Positions 32,785 to 43,680 of a DNA stretch of 64,000 bases are shown here, piece after piece. The stretch covers positions 2,046,001 to 2,110,000 of the forward strand of contig NZ_BAAAWH010000001.1 of NCBI RefSeq assembly GCF_039534975.1. The letters are read 5' to 3'. The notes beneath the pieces were generated by a model. That model worked only from the letters and a program-made list of their open reading frames with translations. It did no database searches and was not told where the DNA came from. The position numbers and the translations under genes are program-made. Positions within the stretch are counted from its first letter, which is position 1. Each line of letters opens with the position of its first letter. The DNA comes from Microbacterium terregens (GTDB lineage: Bacteria; Actinomycetota; Actinomycetes; Actinomycetales; Microbacteriaceae).

Positions 32785-34005
32785 TCACCGCAGCGACCGG
32801 AACGCGGCGCGCATCTCCTGGGAGAACAGCTCGGGCTGCTCCCACGCCGCGAAGTGGCCCCCGCGATCGAGCCGGTTGAAATGGATGAGGTTCGGGTAGG
32901 CCTGCGCGGTCCAGCTGCGCGGTGCCGCGTAGATCTCGTCGGGGAAGACGCTCACCGCCACCGGTAACGTCACACCTTTGGGAGCGAAGAAGGGGAGCTT
33001 GCTCTCCCAGTACAGCCTCGCCGAGGACACCGCCGTATTCGTCAGCCAGTACAGCGTGACGTTGTCGAGGATGTCCTCCGGTGAGAGTCCCTCGGTCTCG
33101 CCCGCGAACACCCGCGCGATCAGCTCATAGCTGCGGGCGTCGTGGTCGAGCATCCACGCGGCCAATCCGACGGGCGAATCCGCGATCCCGTAGAGCGTCT
33201 GCGGCCGATTCCCCATCTCTTGGGCGTAGGCCAGCCCGTGAGCGTAGAAGAACGCCAGCTGGTCCCACGCGCCCCGCTCCTCCGGCGATAGGTCATCGGG
33301 CGCAGCATCACCGTTGGTCAGTGCGGCCTGAATGGCGTCCGGGACCGTCGCGGGCATGTTCGTGTGGATCCCGATCAGACCCGGAGGGGTCAGGAGCGCC
33401 ATCTGTTCGGTCACGGCGTTGCCCCAGTCCCCGCCCTGCGCGACGTAGCGGTCGTATCCGAGCCGGCGCATGAGCTCCACCCATGCCTTCGCGATCCTGA
33501 TCGGGTCCCAGCCTGGTGCGGTCGGCTTGGCCGAGAACCCGTGTCCGGGGAGGGACGGGATGACGAGGTGGAACGCGTCGCCCGCGCTCGCGCCATGCGC
33601 GGTGGGGTCCGTGAGCGGACCGATGATCTTCAGCTGCTCGATCACCGACCCCGGCCAGCCGTGCGTGACGATCATCGGAAGAGCGTCCTCATGGGCAGAC
33701 CTCACATGGATGAAATGGATGTCGAGCCCATCGATCTGCGTGACGAACTGAGGCAGCTCGTTGAGCCGCGATTGGACGGCCCGCCAGTCGTAGCCGTCCG
33801 CCCAGCGCTGCGCGAGTTGCTGCGCGACGTCGTACTGAACGCCTTGCGAGGCGTCGTCGACCGTCTCGCGTTCCGGCCAGCGGGTCTCCCGGACCCGACG
33901 ACGCAGGTCATCGAGGTCATCATCGGTGAACTGCACAGTGAACGGACGAACCGATTCGTCGTCCCGAAGCTGTCCGGCGCCGGCGCGGTTCTCAGTCATG
34001 GTCAT
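32785..34005 (-). CDS. Epoxide hydrolase with N-terminal EHN domain
   Basis: A 406-residue enzyme of the microsomal-type epoxide hydrolase family: EHN domain in the first ~110 residues (FTDDDLDDLRRRVRETRWPE), oxyanion motif HGWPGS (115-120), nucleophile Asp193 in GGDWGN, and catalytic His near RGGHFAAWEQPE. It opens epoxides to diols through a covalent ester on Asp. SD AGAGGAG precedes the ATG by 6 nt. It follows a GAF-LuxR regulator by 155 bp, which likely controls it. Confidence 0.92.
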   Translation of the reverse strand: MTMTENRAGAGQLRDDESVRPFTVQFTDDDLDDLRRRVRETRWPERETVDDASQGVQYDVAQQLAQRWADGYDWRAVQSRLNELPQFVTQIDGLDIHFIHVRSAHEDALPMIVTHGWPGSVIEQLKIIGPLTDPTAHGASAGDAFHLVIPSLPGHGFSAKPTAPGWDPIRIAKAWVELMRRLGYDRYVAQGGDWGNAVTEQMALLTPPGLIGIHTNMPATVPDAIQAALTNGDAAPDDLSPEERGAWDQLAFFYAHGLAYAQEMGNRPQTLYGIADSPVGLAAWMLDHDARSYELIARVFAGETEGLSPEDILDNVTLYWLTNTAVSSARLYWESKLPFFAPKGVTLPVAVSVFPDEIYAAPRSWTAQAYPNLIHFNRLDRGGHFAAWEQPELFSQEMRAAFRSLR

Positions 34006-34160
34006 GGTGGTCTCCTCTGCACTGAGCGGCGATGTGCCGCACCCCGAACATCCCGCAACGCGACCCCGACCGCGTCCGCGAAAGTCGCCACGTCTGCGTC
34101 GGCGCGCCGATCCTCGTGTCGGCAACCCCTCAACCGCTGTCGCCACCACGACTTCCGCGG

Positions 34161-35129
34161 TCACGCGAGGCCGTGACGGAGCGCGAAGGCGGTCGCCTCG
34201 CTGCGCCGGGCGACCCCGATCTTGCGGTAGAGGCTCGTCACATGGCGCTCGACGGTACGGTCGCTCAGCCACATCAGTCCGGCGATCTCCCTGTTGCTGA
34301 GGCCCTGGGCGAGCAAACCCAGAACCTCGGTCTCACGTCGTGTCAACGCGGGCAGGGGCGAAGCGCCGGCGCCTGGCGGCGGGTTCCGCGCCGCCAGATC
34401 ATCGACGGGGGCGCCCGCCGGTTGCGTACCCGCGTCAGCACCCAGCGATACGAGAAGCGAATCAAGGTCGGCGTGCAGCTCCGCCGCCTCCTGCACCCGC
34501 CGCGTCAACGCCGCCAGTGAGGGCGCGACGTCGTCGGCCAGCGCGCGCAGCAGCTCGCTCTGCCGGCGAAGCGCGGCCTCGGCCGCAACACGCGTAGCGT
34601 GCTCGCGCCCGATGCGGCGTGCGGTGTGGATCGCGATCGCCGCTTGGCTGACCGCGATGCGCAGCAGGTGCGTCTCCATGGCCGTCGGAAAGTCCGCACG
34701 TTCGGAGGACACCAGCACCAGGCCGCTCTCCCAGGGGAGCGCGAGCGGCACGCTGGTGACGCGGAACTCGACGCTGCCCTCGACGCGGACGGAGGTCGTC
34801 GTGATCCCCGTCGCCGGTGCGCCGGCTTTCAGGACGTGCTCGAATTCGGGGGGTTTGCGCGGTCCGGAGGGCCGCCAGCACTCGAGGGGAACGCTGGCCG
34901 GCGCGAGATCGTCGAAGCGCGCGTACGCACCCTCGAGCTGGAGGATGCCGGCCAGCACGCTGAGCAGGCCGGTAGCGATCTCAGGGGGCTCGTGGTCCAC
35001 CCACATGGCCGGCAGCGCGAGCAATGCGCCCAGGTCGCGCATCCACCGACGCGAATCGGCGGCCGGCATGGCGGCATCCCCGGAACGAGACGGGACGCCC
35101 TCCGACGCAGCGTCCAAGGTCGGCTCCAC
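34161..35129 (-). CDS. GAF-type LuxR family transcriptional regulator
   Basis: A 322-residue regulator. Residues about 30-190 form a GAF-like sensor, and the C-terminus is a LuxR/NarL helix-turn-helix (LTRRETEVLGLLAQGLSNREIA ... DRTVERHVTSLYRKIGV). No receiver domain is present, so it probably responds directly to a small molecule or to its neighbour. The GTG start is 5 bp after the stop of the MEDS gene, so the two are coupled. The downstream epoxide hydrolase genes are the obvious targets; the ligand is unknown. Confidence 0.87.
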   Translation of the reverse strand: MEPTLDAASEGVPSRSGDAAMPAADSRRWMRDLGALLALPAMWVDHEPPEIATGLLSVLAGILQLEGAYARFDDLAPASVPLECWRPSGPRKPPEFEHVLKAGAPATGITTTSVRVEGSVEFRVTSVPLALPWESGLVLVSSERADFPTAMETHLLRIAVSQAAIAIHTARRIGREHATRVAAEAALRRQSELLRALADDVAPSLAALTRRVQEAAELHADLDSLLVSLGADAGTQPAGAPVDDLAARNPPPGAGASPLPALTRRETEVLGLLAQGLSNREIAGLMWLSDRTVERHVTSLYRKIGVARRSEATAFALRHGLA

Positions 35130-35134
35130 TCACT

Positions 35135-35764
35135 TCAGTTCTCGAGTGTCGCGCTGCGTTCCTTCAGGAACTCGGACGGAGGGACGAAGAAGGGGTTCTC
35201 CTGCAGGATCCCGCCGATCAGCACCATCGGATGGGTCCGCAGGATGTCGATGACGAACGAGCCGTCGAACTTCGTCGCGTCGTACGCACAGATCACCACA
35301 TGCTCATGGCGGGCGTGTATGAAGTTCGCCCGCGCTTCGAACTCGATGAGACGGTCGGCGATGCCGGGCCGATCGATCGCCCAGCCCATGTCGCACAGCA
35401 TCCGGATCCGGGGCGAATCAGCGCCACCGAGCATCCGGTCGAGCTGGTGGAGCATGGTCCCCTGGTCGAAGCTGCCGCCCTGGAGATAGGTGTCGGACCA
35501 GGTCCGCACCTCGCAGAGATGGTCTTCGAGGAGTTGGCCGGCGTCGTACCCGAGGTGCCGAATCCGGGTGACCGGCGCCGCGGATGCCGCGGGGTCGACC
35601 ACGTACAGCAGGCGATCGCCGCGATCGATGCCCTGGGTGATGAACGGATCGAGCACAGCATCGTCGCCTTGACCATCCATGAAGGCGCACACGTGACGGT
35701 ATCGGTCGAGCACCCCGCCCGCGAAGGTGACCGGGTCGGCCGCGCGACCATTCTCAGGTGCCAT
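35135..35764 (-). CDS. MEDS-domain sensory protein
   Basis: A 209-residue protein fitting the MEDS (methanogen/methylotroph DcmR sensory) domain: HVCAFMDGQGD, QGIDRGDRLLYVVDP, MLHQLDRML, then ARHEHVVICAYD and THPMVLIGGILQENPFFVPP. DcmR controls dichloromethane metabolism, so MEDS proteins are candidates for sensing volatile or halogenated carbon compounds. It has no DNA-binding domain; the adjacent LuxR protein could be its output partner (inference). First gene of the operon. Confidence 0.8.
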   Translation of the reverse strand: MAPENGRAADPVTFAGGVLDRYRHVCAFMDGQGDDAVLDPFITQGIDRGDRLLYVVDPAASAAPVTRIRHLGYDAGQLLEDHLCEVRTWSDTYLQGGSFDQGTMLHQLDRMLGGADSPRIRMLCDMGWAIDRPGIADRLIEFEARANFIHARHEHVVICAYDATKFDGSFVIDILRTHPMVLIGGILQENPFFVPPSEFLKERSATLEN

Positions 35765-35780
35765 ATTCGAGTCCCAGCGG

Positions 35781-35816
35781 GGAACCGGCCGAAATCGGGT
35801 TCCGGAGTCTGGAGAC
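35781..35816. other. Cluster of inverted repeats between leuS and the MEDS gene
   Basis: GGAACC (35781-35786) with GGTTCC (35798-35803), the inner CCGAAATCGG, and AGTCT-CC-AGACT (35806-35817) lie in the 83-bp gap. They could end the leuS transcript or serve as operator for the MEDS-LuxR operon. Confidence 0.35.
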
Positions 35817-35847
35817 TAGCCGACGGACTTCGCCGACCACAACAGCA

Positions 35848-38436
<2,589 letters not shown>

Positions 38437-38507
38437 GGAGGGATGCCAATCGTGGGGGTTTGCTGGACGCGCAGAGCGCGCTTTCTAGGCTACCGGACCT
38501 CGCCTCG

Positions 38508-39818
38508 TCACCAGCCGGGGGGCAGGTCCGCGCCGATCGCGGCGAGCGGGCCGCGAGCCTTGACGCCGACCTCGGCCACTTCCGCCGCAGCCTCGGACCG
38601 CCAGGTGATGCCTCCGCCGGCGCCCACGTACGCTCCGCGGGGGTGCACGACGATGGACCGGATCACCATCGCCAGATCGAGTGCGCCGTCGTCCCCGATC
38701 CATCCGAAGCAGCCGGCGAACACGCCGCGGGGGCCGCGCTCCAGGTCGTGCAGGATCGTCATGGCGGACAGCTTCGGCGCTCCGGTCATACTCCCGGCGG
38801 GAAAGGTCGCATCCAGCAGGTCACCGACCGTGACGCCGGGCGTCAGCGTCCCCGACACCGTGCTGACCAGTTGGTGGACCGCCGGGTACGACTCCACCTC
38901 GAGAAGTCCCTCGACCCCGACCGAGCCGGGTTCGCAGACGCGGGACAGGTCGTTGCGCATCAGATCGACGATCATGACGTTCTCGGCCCGTTCCTTCTCG
39001 CTGGCGCGGAGCTCCTCCGCCAGGGCGGCATCCTGGGTCGGATCCGAGCCGCGCGGGCGGGTTCCCTTGATCGGTCGCGTGCGGACGATTCCGTCCCCGA
39101 CTTCCAGGAACCGCTCCGGGCTCGCGCTGGCGAGCGCGACCTCGCCCGATCGCACCAGACCGCCGTGGTGTGCCGGGGTCATCTCCCGCAGCCGCGTGTA
39201 TGTCGTCAACGGATCGATGGCGGCCTCGATCGTGAACCGCGTCGTCAGGCAGAGCTGGTACGCGTCCCCCTCGCGGATGGCGTCGCGACAGCGCTCGATC
39301 AGCGCCGCGTACGCCTCGGGCTCATGCCGGGCGGTGGCCCGGACCGGCACCGGCGCCGATACCCTCCCAGCCGGAGCGGAGGAGCCGTCGGCCAGCCCGG
39401 CGGCGAACGCCTCCACCTCCGCGGCCGGGGCGATCGCCCACATGCGACGGCTCGCGTGGTCGAAGGCAACGAAGCGCTCCACCCGAAGCCATTGCTCGTT
39501 GGGCACCTCGGGGTCGGCCGCGCTCACCGGTGCTCCCGCACGCGCGGCGGCCTCCTCATAGCCGAGCCACCCGATCCAACCGCCGCGGAAGCGTCCGGCC
39601 TCCCAGTCGCCCGCGGACGCGCCGTCGGTCAACGAGACGGCGCGGACGCGCTGGGGATGCTCTTCCACGACGCCGCTGCCCACCCAGCTCCAGCCGCTCG
39701 CGGCTGCCGGCCCCGCATCCAGCCAGAACGACGAGCGCGTGCCGCCGGCGATGGATGCGTGGATGGATGCCGGGTCCTGCCACCCGCGCAGAGGTAGGGC
39801 GATAAGGGGCTCCGGCAT
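38508..39818 (-). CDS. pabB: Aminodeoxychorismate synthase component I-like (PabB)
   Basis: A 436-residue chorismate-utilising enzyme. The PIKGTRPRG motif favours PabB (lysine nucleophile in PIKGT) over TrpE (PIAGT); VDLMRNDLSRVCEPGSV and FPAGSMTGAPK are also present. It makes 4-amino-4-deoxychorismate for folate with a glutaminase partner not found here. TAGCCT lies 6 nt before the ATG. Its promoter interlocks with that of the divergent DedA gene: only 43 bp separate the two starts. Confidence 0.9.
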   Translation of the reverse strand: MPEPLIALPLRGWQDPASIHASIAGGTRSSFWLDAGPAAASGWSWVGSGVVEEHPQRVRAVSLTDGASAGDWEAGRFRGGWIGWLGYEEAAARAGAPVSAADPEVPNEQWLRVERFVAFDHASRRMWAIAPAAEVEAFAAGLADGSSAPAGRVSAPVPVRATARHEPEAYAALIERCRDAIREGDAYQLCLTTRFTIEAAIDPLTTYTRLREMTPAHHGGLVRSGEVALASASPERFLEVGDGIVRTRPIKGTRPRGSDPTQDAALAEELRASEKERAENVMIVDLMRNDLSRVCEPGSVGVEGLLEVESYPAVHQLVSTVSGTLTPGVTVGDLLDATFPAGSMTGAPKLSAMTILHDLERGPRGVFAGCFGWIGDDGALDLAMVIRSIVVHPRGAYVGAGGGITWRSEAAAEVAEVGVKARGPLAAIGADLPPGW

Positions 39819-39861
39819 GATCCCAGGCTAGAGGGCTGCGCGACCGCTCTAGGCTTCAGGT
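39819..39861. promoter_or_regulatory. Interlocked divergent promoters, pabB / dedA
   Basis: Minus-strand TAGCCT (39825-39830) serves pabB and plus-strand TAGGCT (39850-39855) serves the DedA gene, each 6 nt from its start codon. With normal 17-nt spacing, the -35 position of each promoter falls on the -10 box of the other, so simultaneous RNA polymerase binding looks impossible. Confidence 0.6.
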
Positions 39862-40560
39862 GTGAACGAGTTCCTCACCTGGCTGCTCGACACCGTTCAG
39901 AGCGTGGACCCGGTGCTGCGCACGCTGCTGGCGGGCCTTGCGATCATGCTCGAGACGAGTGTGCTGGTCGGGCTGTTCGTCCCCGGCGACACCGTCGTGA
40001 TCATCGCGGGCACGGCCGTGGCATCGCCGCTCGAGGGCGTGCTGCTGGCGGTAGCGGTGGTGATCGGCGCACTGATCGGCGAGAGCATCGGATTCTGGCT
40101 CGGCCGCTTCCTCGGTCCCAAGATCCGTCATTCCCGACTGGGTCGCCGGATCGGCGAGGAGAACTGGCAGCGCTCGGAGAGGTACCTGCGTAAACGGGGC
40201 GGGCCCGCCATCTTCGTATCGCGGTTCCTTCCCGTGCTGCACTCGCTGGTACCTCTGACGGTCGGGATGAGCGGCTTCTCGTACCGGCGCTTCCTGGTGT
40301 GGACGATCCCCGCCTGCGTGATCTGGGCGAGCCTCTACGTCTCCGTGGCCGCTCTGGCCGCGGGCAGCTACCGCGAACTGGCCGACCAGCTCCATTTCGC
40401 GGGCTACATCTTCGTCGCGATCATCGTCGCCTTCGTGGTGCTCGTCTTCGTCAGCAAGAAGGTGATCGAACGGGTGGAGCGCAAGCACCTCTCCGAGGAC
40501 GACGGGCACACCGACAGGGCAGCCGGGACGATGAGCACTCTGGATGACATGAAAGACTGA
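39862..40560 (+). CDS. DedA family membrane protein
   Basis: A 232-residue polytopic protein of the DedA/VTT (SNARE-associated) family. Signatures include GLFVPGDTVVIIAG, GESIGFWLGRFLG, the amphipathic FVSRFLPVLHSLVPLTVGMSG and a transmembrane C-terminal helix. DedA proteins act in lipid-carrier recycling and envelope homeostasis. The GTG start follows TAGGCT by 6 nt. It is 4 bp upstream of the App1-like gene and probably co-transcribed. Confidence 0.9.
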   Translation: MNEFLTWLLDTVQSVDPVLRTLLAGLAIMLETSVLVGLFVPGDTVVIIAGTAVASPLEGVLLAVAVVIGALIGESIGFWLGRFLGPKIRHSRLGRRIGEENWQRSERYLRKRGGPAIFVSRFLPVLHSLVPLTVGMSGFSYRRFLVWTIPACVIWASLYVSVAALAAGSYRELADQLHFAGYIFVAIIVAFVVLVFVSKKVIERVERKHLSEDDGHTDRAAGTMSTLDDMKD

Positions 40561-40564
40561 AGGG

Positions 40565-41602
40565 ATGCCCCCTTCCTCGACGACGCCCGAGCGCCCCAAA
40601 GTGCTGTGGCTCGCCAGGCTCGAGTACCGGTTCCACGCATGGCGGGAGCGACGGGCGCGTGCCCGCGGCCTGACGCCCACCGTGACCCCGTTCCCCGGCT
40701 ACGGCGGACCCGACTGGGTCCGAGTGCTGGGCCGGGTCATGATCGTCCCGGCGGCGCCGTCATCGACGAAGGTCGAGTACGAGAGCGTGCGCGGCTGGCG
40801 CAGCTTCGCCGCCGTCCCGGTGGGATTCGCGCAGGTGCAGATCACCGTCGCTGACGCGGTGCACGAGGTCGTCGCCGACCGGGGCGGCGTCATCGACACG
40901 GTCATCGCGGCTCGGCTGGAACCGGGTTGGCAGACGCTGACGATGTCGGTCGAGGGCGGTGAGCCCGTCGAGACCCGGGTGTTCGTCGTCGGTGCGGGCG
41001 TGCGCCTGGGCGTCGTCTCGGACGTGGACGACACCGTGATGGTCACCGCCCTGCCCCGACCGCTCCTGGCGGCATGGAACTCCTTCGTGGTCAATGAGCA
41101 CGCCCGCCAGCCGGTTCCCGGCATGGCGGTCCTGATGGAGCGGCTGGTCCGCGACGCGCCGGGGACACCGGTCATCTACCTGTCCACGGGCGCGTGGAAC
41201 GTCGCACCCACGCTCATCCGGTTCCTCCGGAGGCACCTGTTCCCGTCGGGAGCGGTGCTGCTGACCGATTGGGGCCCCACGCATGACCGGTGGTTCCGCA
41301 GCGGCAAGGCACACAAGCTGGCCAACCTGCGCCGTCTGGCCGAGGAGTTTCCGGACATGAAGTGGCTGCTGATCGGCGACGATGGTCAGCACGACGACGA
41401 GATCTACACGACCTTCGCGGGAGAGAGCCCGGGAAACGTCGCCGCAGTGGCCATTCGGCGGCTGTCCCCCGCCGAGGCGGTGCTGGCCGGTGGCCGCACG
41501 GCCGTGGACGACCATACGGCTGCCGCCGTGCCGTGGGTGACCGAGTCCGATGGCGCCGGGCTCGTCGAACGGCTCGAAGAGGTCGGCGTCCTCGAGCGCT
41601 GA
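40565..41602 (+). CDS. App1-like phosphatase domain protein (DUF2183)
   Basis: A 345-residue protein with the App1 catalytic domain, a HAD-type fold: VVSDVDDTVMVTALP gives DxDxT, followed by YLSTGAWNVAP, HKLANLRRLAEEFP and LLIGDDGQHDDEIY. Yeast App1 is a phosphatidate phosphatase; bacterial homologues are uncharacterised but a lipid phosphate substrate is reasonable. AAGGG precedes the ATG. It follows the DedA gene, linking two lipid-related functions. Confidence 0.87.
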   Translation: MPPSSTTPERPKVLWLARLEYRFHAWRERRARARGLTPTVTPFPGYGGPDWVRVLGRVMIVPAAPSSTKVEYESVRGWRSFAAVPVGFAQVQITVADAVHEVVADRGGVIDTVIAARLEPGWQTLTMSVEGGEPVETRVFVVGAGVRLGVVSDVDDTVMVTALPRPLLAAWNSFVVNEHARQPVPGMAVLMERLVRDAPGTPVIYLSTGAWNVAPTLIRFLRRHLFPSGAVLLTDWGPTHDRWFRSGKAHKLANLRRLAEEFPDMKWLLIGDDGQHDDEIYTTFAGESPGNVAAVAIRRLSPAEAVLAGGRTAVDDHTAAAVPWVTESDGAGLVERLEEVGVLER

Positions 41603-41643
41603 TCTCCGCGCTCGTGTCGACGGCCCCGCGTAGGCTCACTGGC

Positions 41644-42357
41644 ATGTGTGGACGATTCGTCGTGGCCAACGTCGCCTCCGAGCTTGTGAGCGTTCTGCGG
41701 GTCGATCTGGAGAGCGAAGACCTGCCTGAGCCGTCGTACAACGTCGCGCCCACGGCATCGGTGGCCATCGTGCTGGACTCGTCCAAGACCGAACCGCCCA
41801 CCCGTCGCCTGGAGACGGCCCGCTGGGGGCTGGTGCCGTCGTGGGCCAAGGACCCATCGGTGGGCGCGAGGGCGTTCAACGCCCGCTCGGAGGAGCTGGA
41901 GGACAAGCCGATGTTCCGCAAGGCGCTGGAGAAGCGTCGTGCGGTGGTCCCGGCATCCGGCTATTACGAGTGGAAGCGCGTGGACGACGTGAAGATCCCG
42001 CACTACATCCATCCCGCAGACGACTCGCCGCTGTTCCTGGCCGGACTCTACGAGTGGTGGAAGAACCCGGAGCTGGCCGAGGACGACCCCGAGCGGTGGC
42101 TGCTGAGCTTCACGATCCTGACGCGCGACGCGATCGGTCACCTCGGGTCGATCCACGACCGGATGCCGCTCTTCCTCGACCCCGACCATGCCGACGCGTG
42201 GCTGGATCCCACCACCGAGAACGTCCGCGACGTGCTGGACGCGGCCATCGACGCCGCGCCCGCGGTCGCGACCACCCTCGACGATCACGTGGTGTCCAAG
42301 GCAGTGGGCAACGTGCGCAACAACTCCCCCGAACTGATCGAGCCGCTGGCCGAGTAG
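41644..42357 (+). CDS. SRAP domain protein (YedK/HMCES-like abasic site sensor)
   Basis: A 237-residue SOS response-associated peptidase-like protein. Cys2 (MCGRFV) is the residue that crosslinks to abasic sites in single-stranded DNA. YNVAPTASV, RWGLVPSWAKD, FNARSEEL and SGYYEWK are all family signatures. It protects abasic sites until repair. TAGGCT lies 7 nt before the ATG. No LexA box is visible nearby. Confidence 0.93.
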   Translation: MCGRFVVANVASELVSVLRVDLESEDLPEPSYNVAPTASVAIVLDSSKTEPPTRRLETARWGLVPSWAKDPSVGARAFNARSEELEDKPMFRKALEKRRAVVPASGYYEWKRVDDVKIPHYIHPADDSPLFLAGLYEWWKNPELAEDDPERWLLSFTILTRDAIGHLGSIHDRMPLFLDPDHADAWLDPTTENVRDVLDAAIDAAPAVATTLDDHVVSKAVGNVRNNSPELIEPLAE

Positions 42358-42422
42358 CTCCGCAGGCGCCGCGGCTCAGATCCTCGGTCCCGTTGCTCCT
42401 CGATCCCGGCGCGCGGCAGGAC

Positions 42423-43634
42423 TCACTCGGCCGGAGCGCAGTCGCCGCACGGTACGAGGCCCCGTCCGGCGGCGGCAAGGCTCAGCCGGGCCGCGGTCAC
42501 GCGCTGCGCGGCCTCTTCGAGGCGCTCGCGGGAGAGGATGCCGGTGTCCACAGCCACCGCGATTCCCTCGACGATCCGCGGTGCCGTCTCCGCCGACGAG
42601 AACATCACCGCCAGCACCATGTCGTTTCCGGCTGCCAGCGCCGCAACGGCGTTCGCGACCGGGTCCTGGTATCCGTCGAGCCCGGAGGCCTGCAGCATAC
42701 CCAGATCGTCCGTGATGGCGACGCCCGTGAATCCGAGCTCCTCGCGCGCGATGCGATGCCACTCTGCCGATAACGTGGCGGGCGCGGGGTCGATGGCCGG
42801 GTAGGCGAGGTGGCCGAACATCAGCAGGGTCGCTCCGGCGTCGATGCCCGCCCGGAAGGGTTCACGATCGGTCGCGATCCACTCGTCTTTGGATCGAGTA
42901 GACGTCGGGATGCCTGCGTGCGAGTCGCCCGGCGCCGCACCGTGCCCAGGAAAGTGCTTCAGGGTGGAGAGCGTCTGTCCGCTTTCACCGACGACGGCGG
43001 CATCCACGTGTTCCGCTGCTGACGCGGGCGTGGTGCCGAGCGCGCGGCGGTAGATGAACATCGACCGATCATCCGTGACATCGGCCACGACCCCGAAGTT
43101 GACCCCGATTCCGGCGCGTTGCAGGAGCGCGCCGCGGGCGGCGAACGCGTCCCGCGCCGCCTCGGTGGGCTGATCCTTCAGCGTGACCGCCGAGGCGAAG
43201 CCATCCCAGGGCAGACGCGAGACGTCGCCGCCCTCCTGGTCGATCGCGATCAGCGGCGGCAGCGCGTCGTCCGAGGTCAGCGCCGCCGTCAGCTGACGCA
43301 GCTCGGCCTCGGAGGCGGGAATGTTCGCGCCCATCAGGATGAACCCGCCGATACGGGTCCGCGTCATATAGTCGGCCAGGACGGCGGCGTCCGAGGTGGG
43401 AATGTGCCCCATCACGACGCTCGCCGCCATCTCGCTGGTGGACATCGCTGCCACCCGGTCGCGCGCCTGAGCGGTCGAATCCGCCGCGGCGAGAACGCGG
43501 ACCGTGCCCTGCTCCCCCGCGTCGGGCGAAGGAACCGCACCCGGCCGGTCCGTCCCGGCGGACGGCGCCGCGGCCCCGAGCACCAGGAGCGCACTCATGA
43601 TGCTCGCGACGAGGGTGTTGCGAGCAGAGTTCAC
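42423..43634 (-). CDS. Glycoside hydrolase family 3 protein (secreted beta-N-acetylhexosaminidase-like)
   Basis: A 403-residue GH3 enzyme with an N-terminal signal peptide (about 1-27). NagZ-type motifs are LKHFPGHGAAPGDSH and the nucleophile region AITDDLGM. NagZ removes GlcNAc from muropeptides; the signal peptide suggests action outside the membrane. The GTG start has TAGGCT 6 nt upstream. The C-terminus carries a CGDC pair. Confidence 0.87.
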   Translation of the reverse strand: MNSARNTLVASIMSALLVLGAAAPSAGTDRPGAVPSPDAGEQGTVRVLAAADSTAQARDRVAAMSTSEMAASVVMGHIPTSDAAVLADYMTRTRIGGFILMGANIPASEAELRQLTAALTSDDALPPLIAIDQEGGDVSRLPWDGFASAVTLKDQPTEAARDAFAARGALLQRAGIGVNFGVVADVTDDRSMFIYRRALGTTPASAAEHVDAAVVGESGQTLSTLKHFPGHGAAPGDSHAGIPTSTRSKDEWIATDREPFRAGIDAGATLLMFGHLAYPAIDPAPATLSAEWHRIAREELGFTGVAITDDLGMLQASGLDGYQDPVANAVAALAAGNDMVLAVMFSSAETAPRIVEGIAVAVDTGILSRERLEEAAQRVTAARLSLAAAGRGLVPCGDCAPAE

Positions 43635-43680
43635 CTCGTCAGCCTAGGCGCGGTCCCTGCACGGCAGCCGACCCGCCGGT

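Noticed and set aside
38437..38500. T-box riboswitch before leuS
   Set aside because: The leader is only about 50 nt and lacks the T-box sequence and specifier stem.
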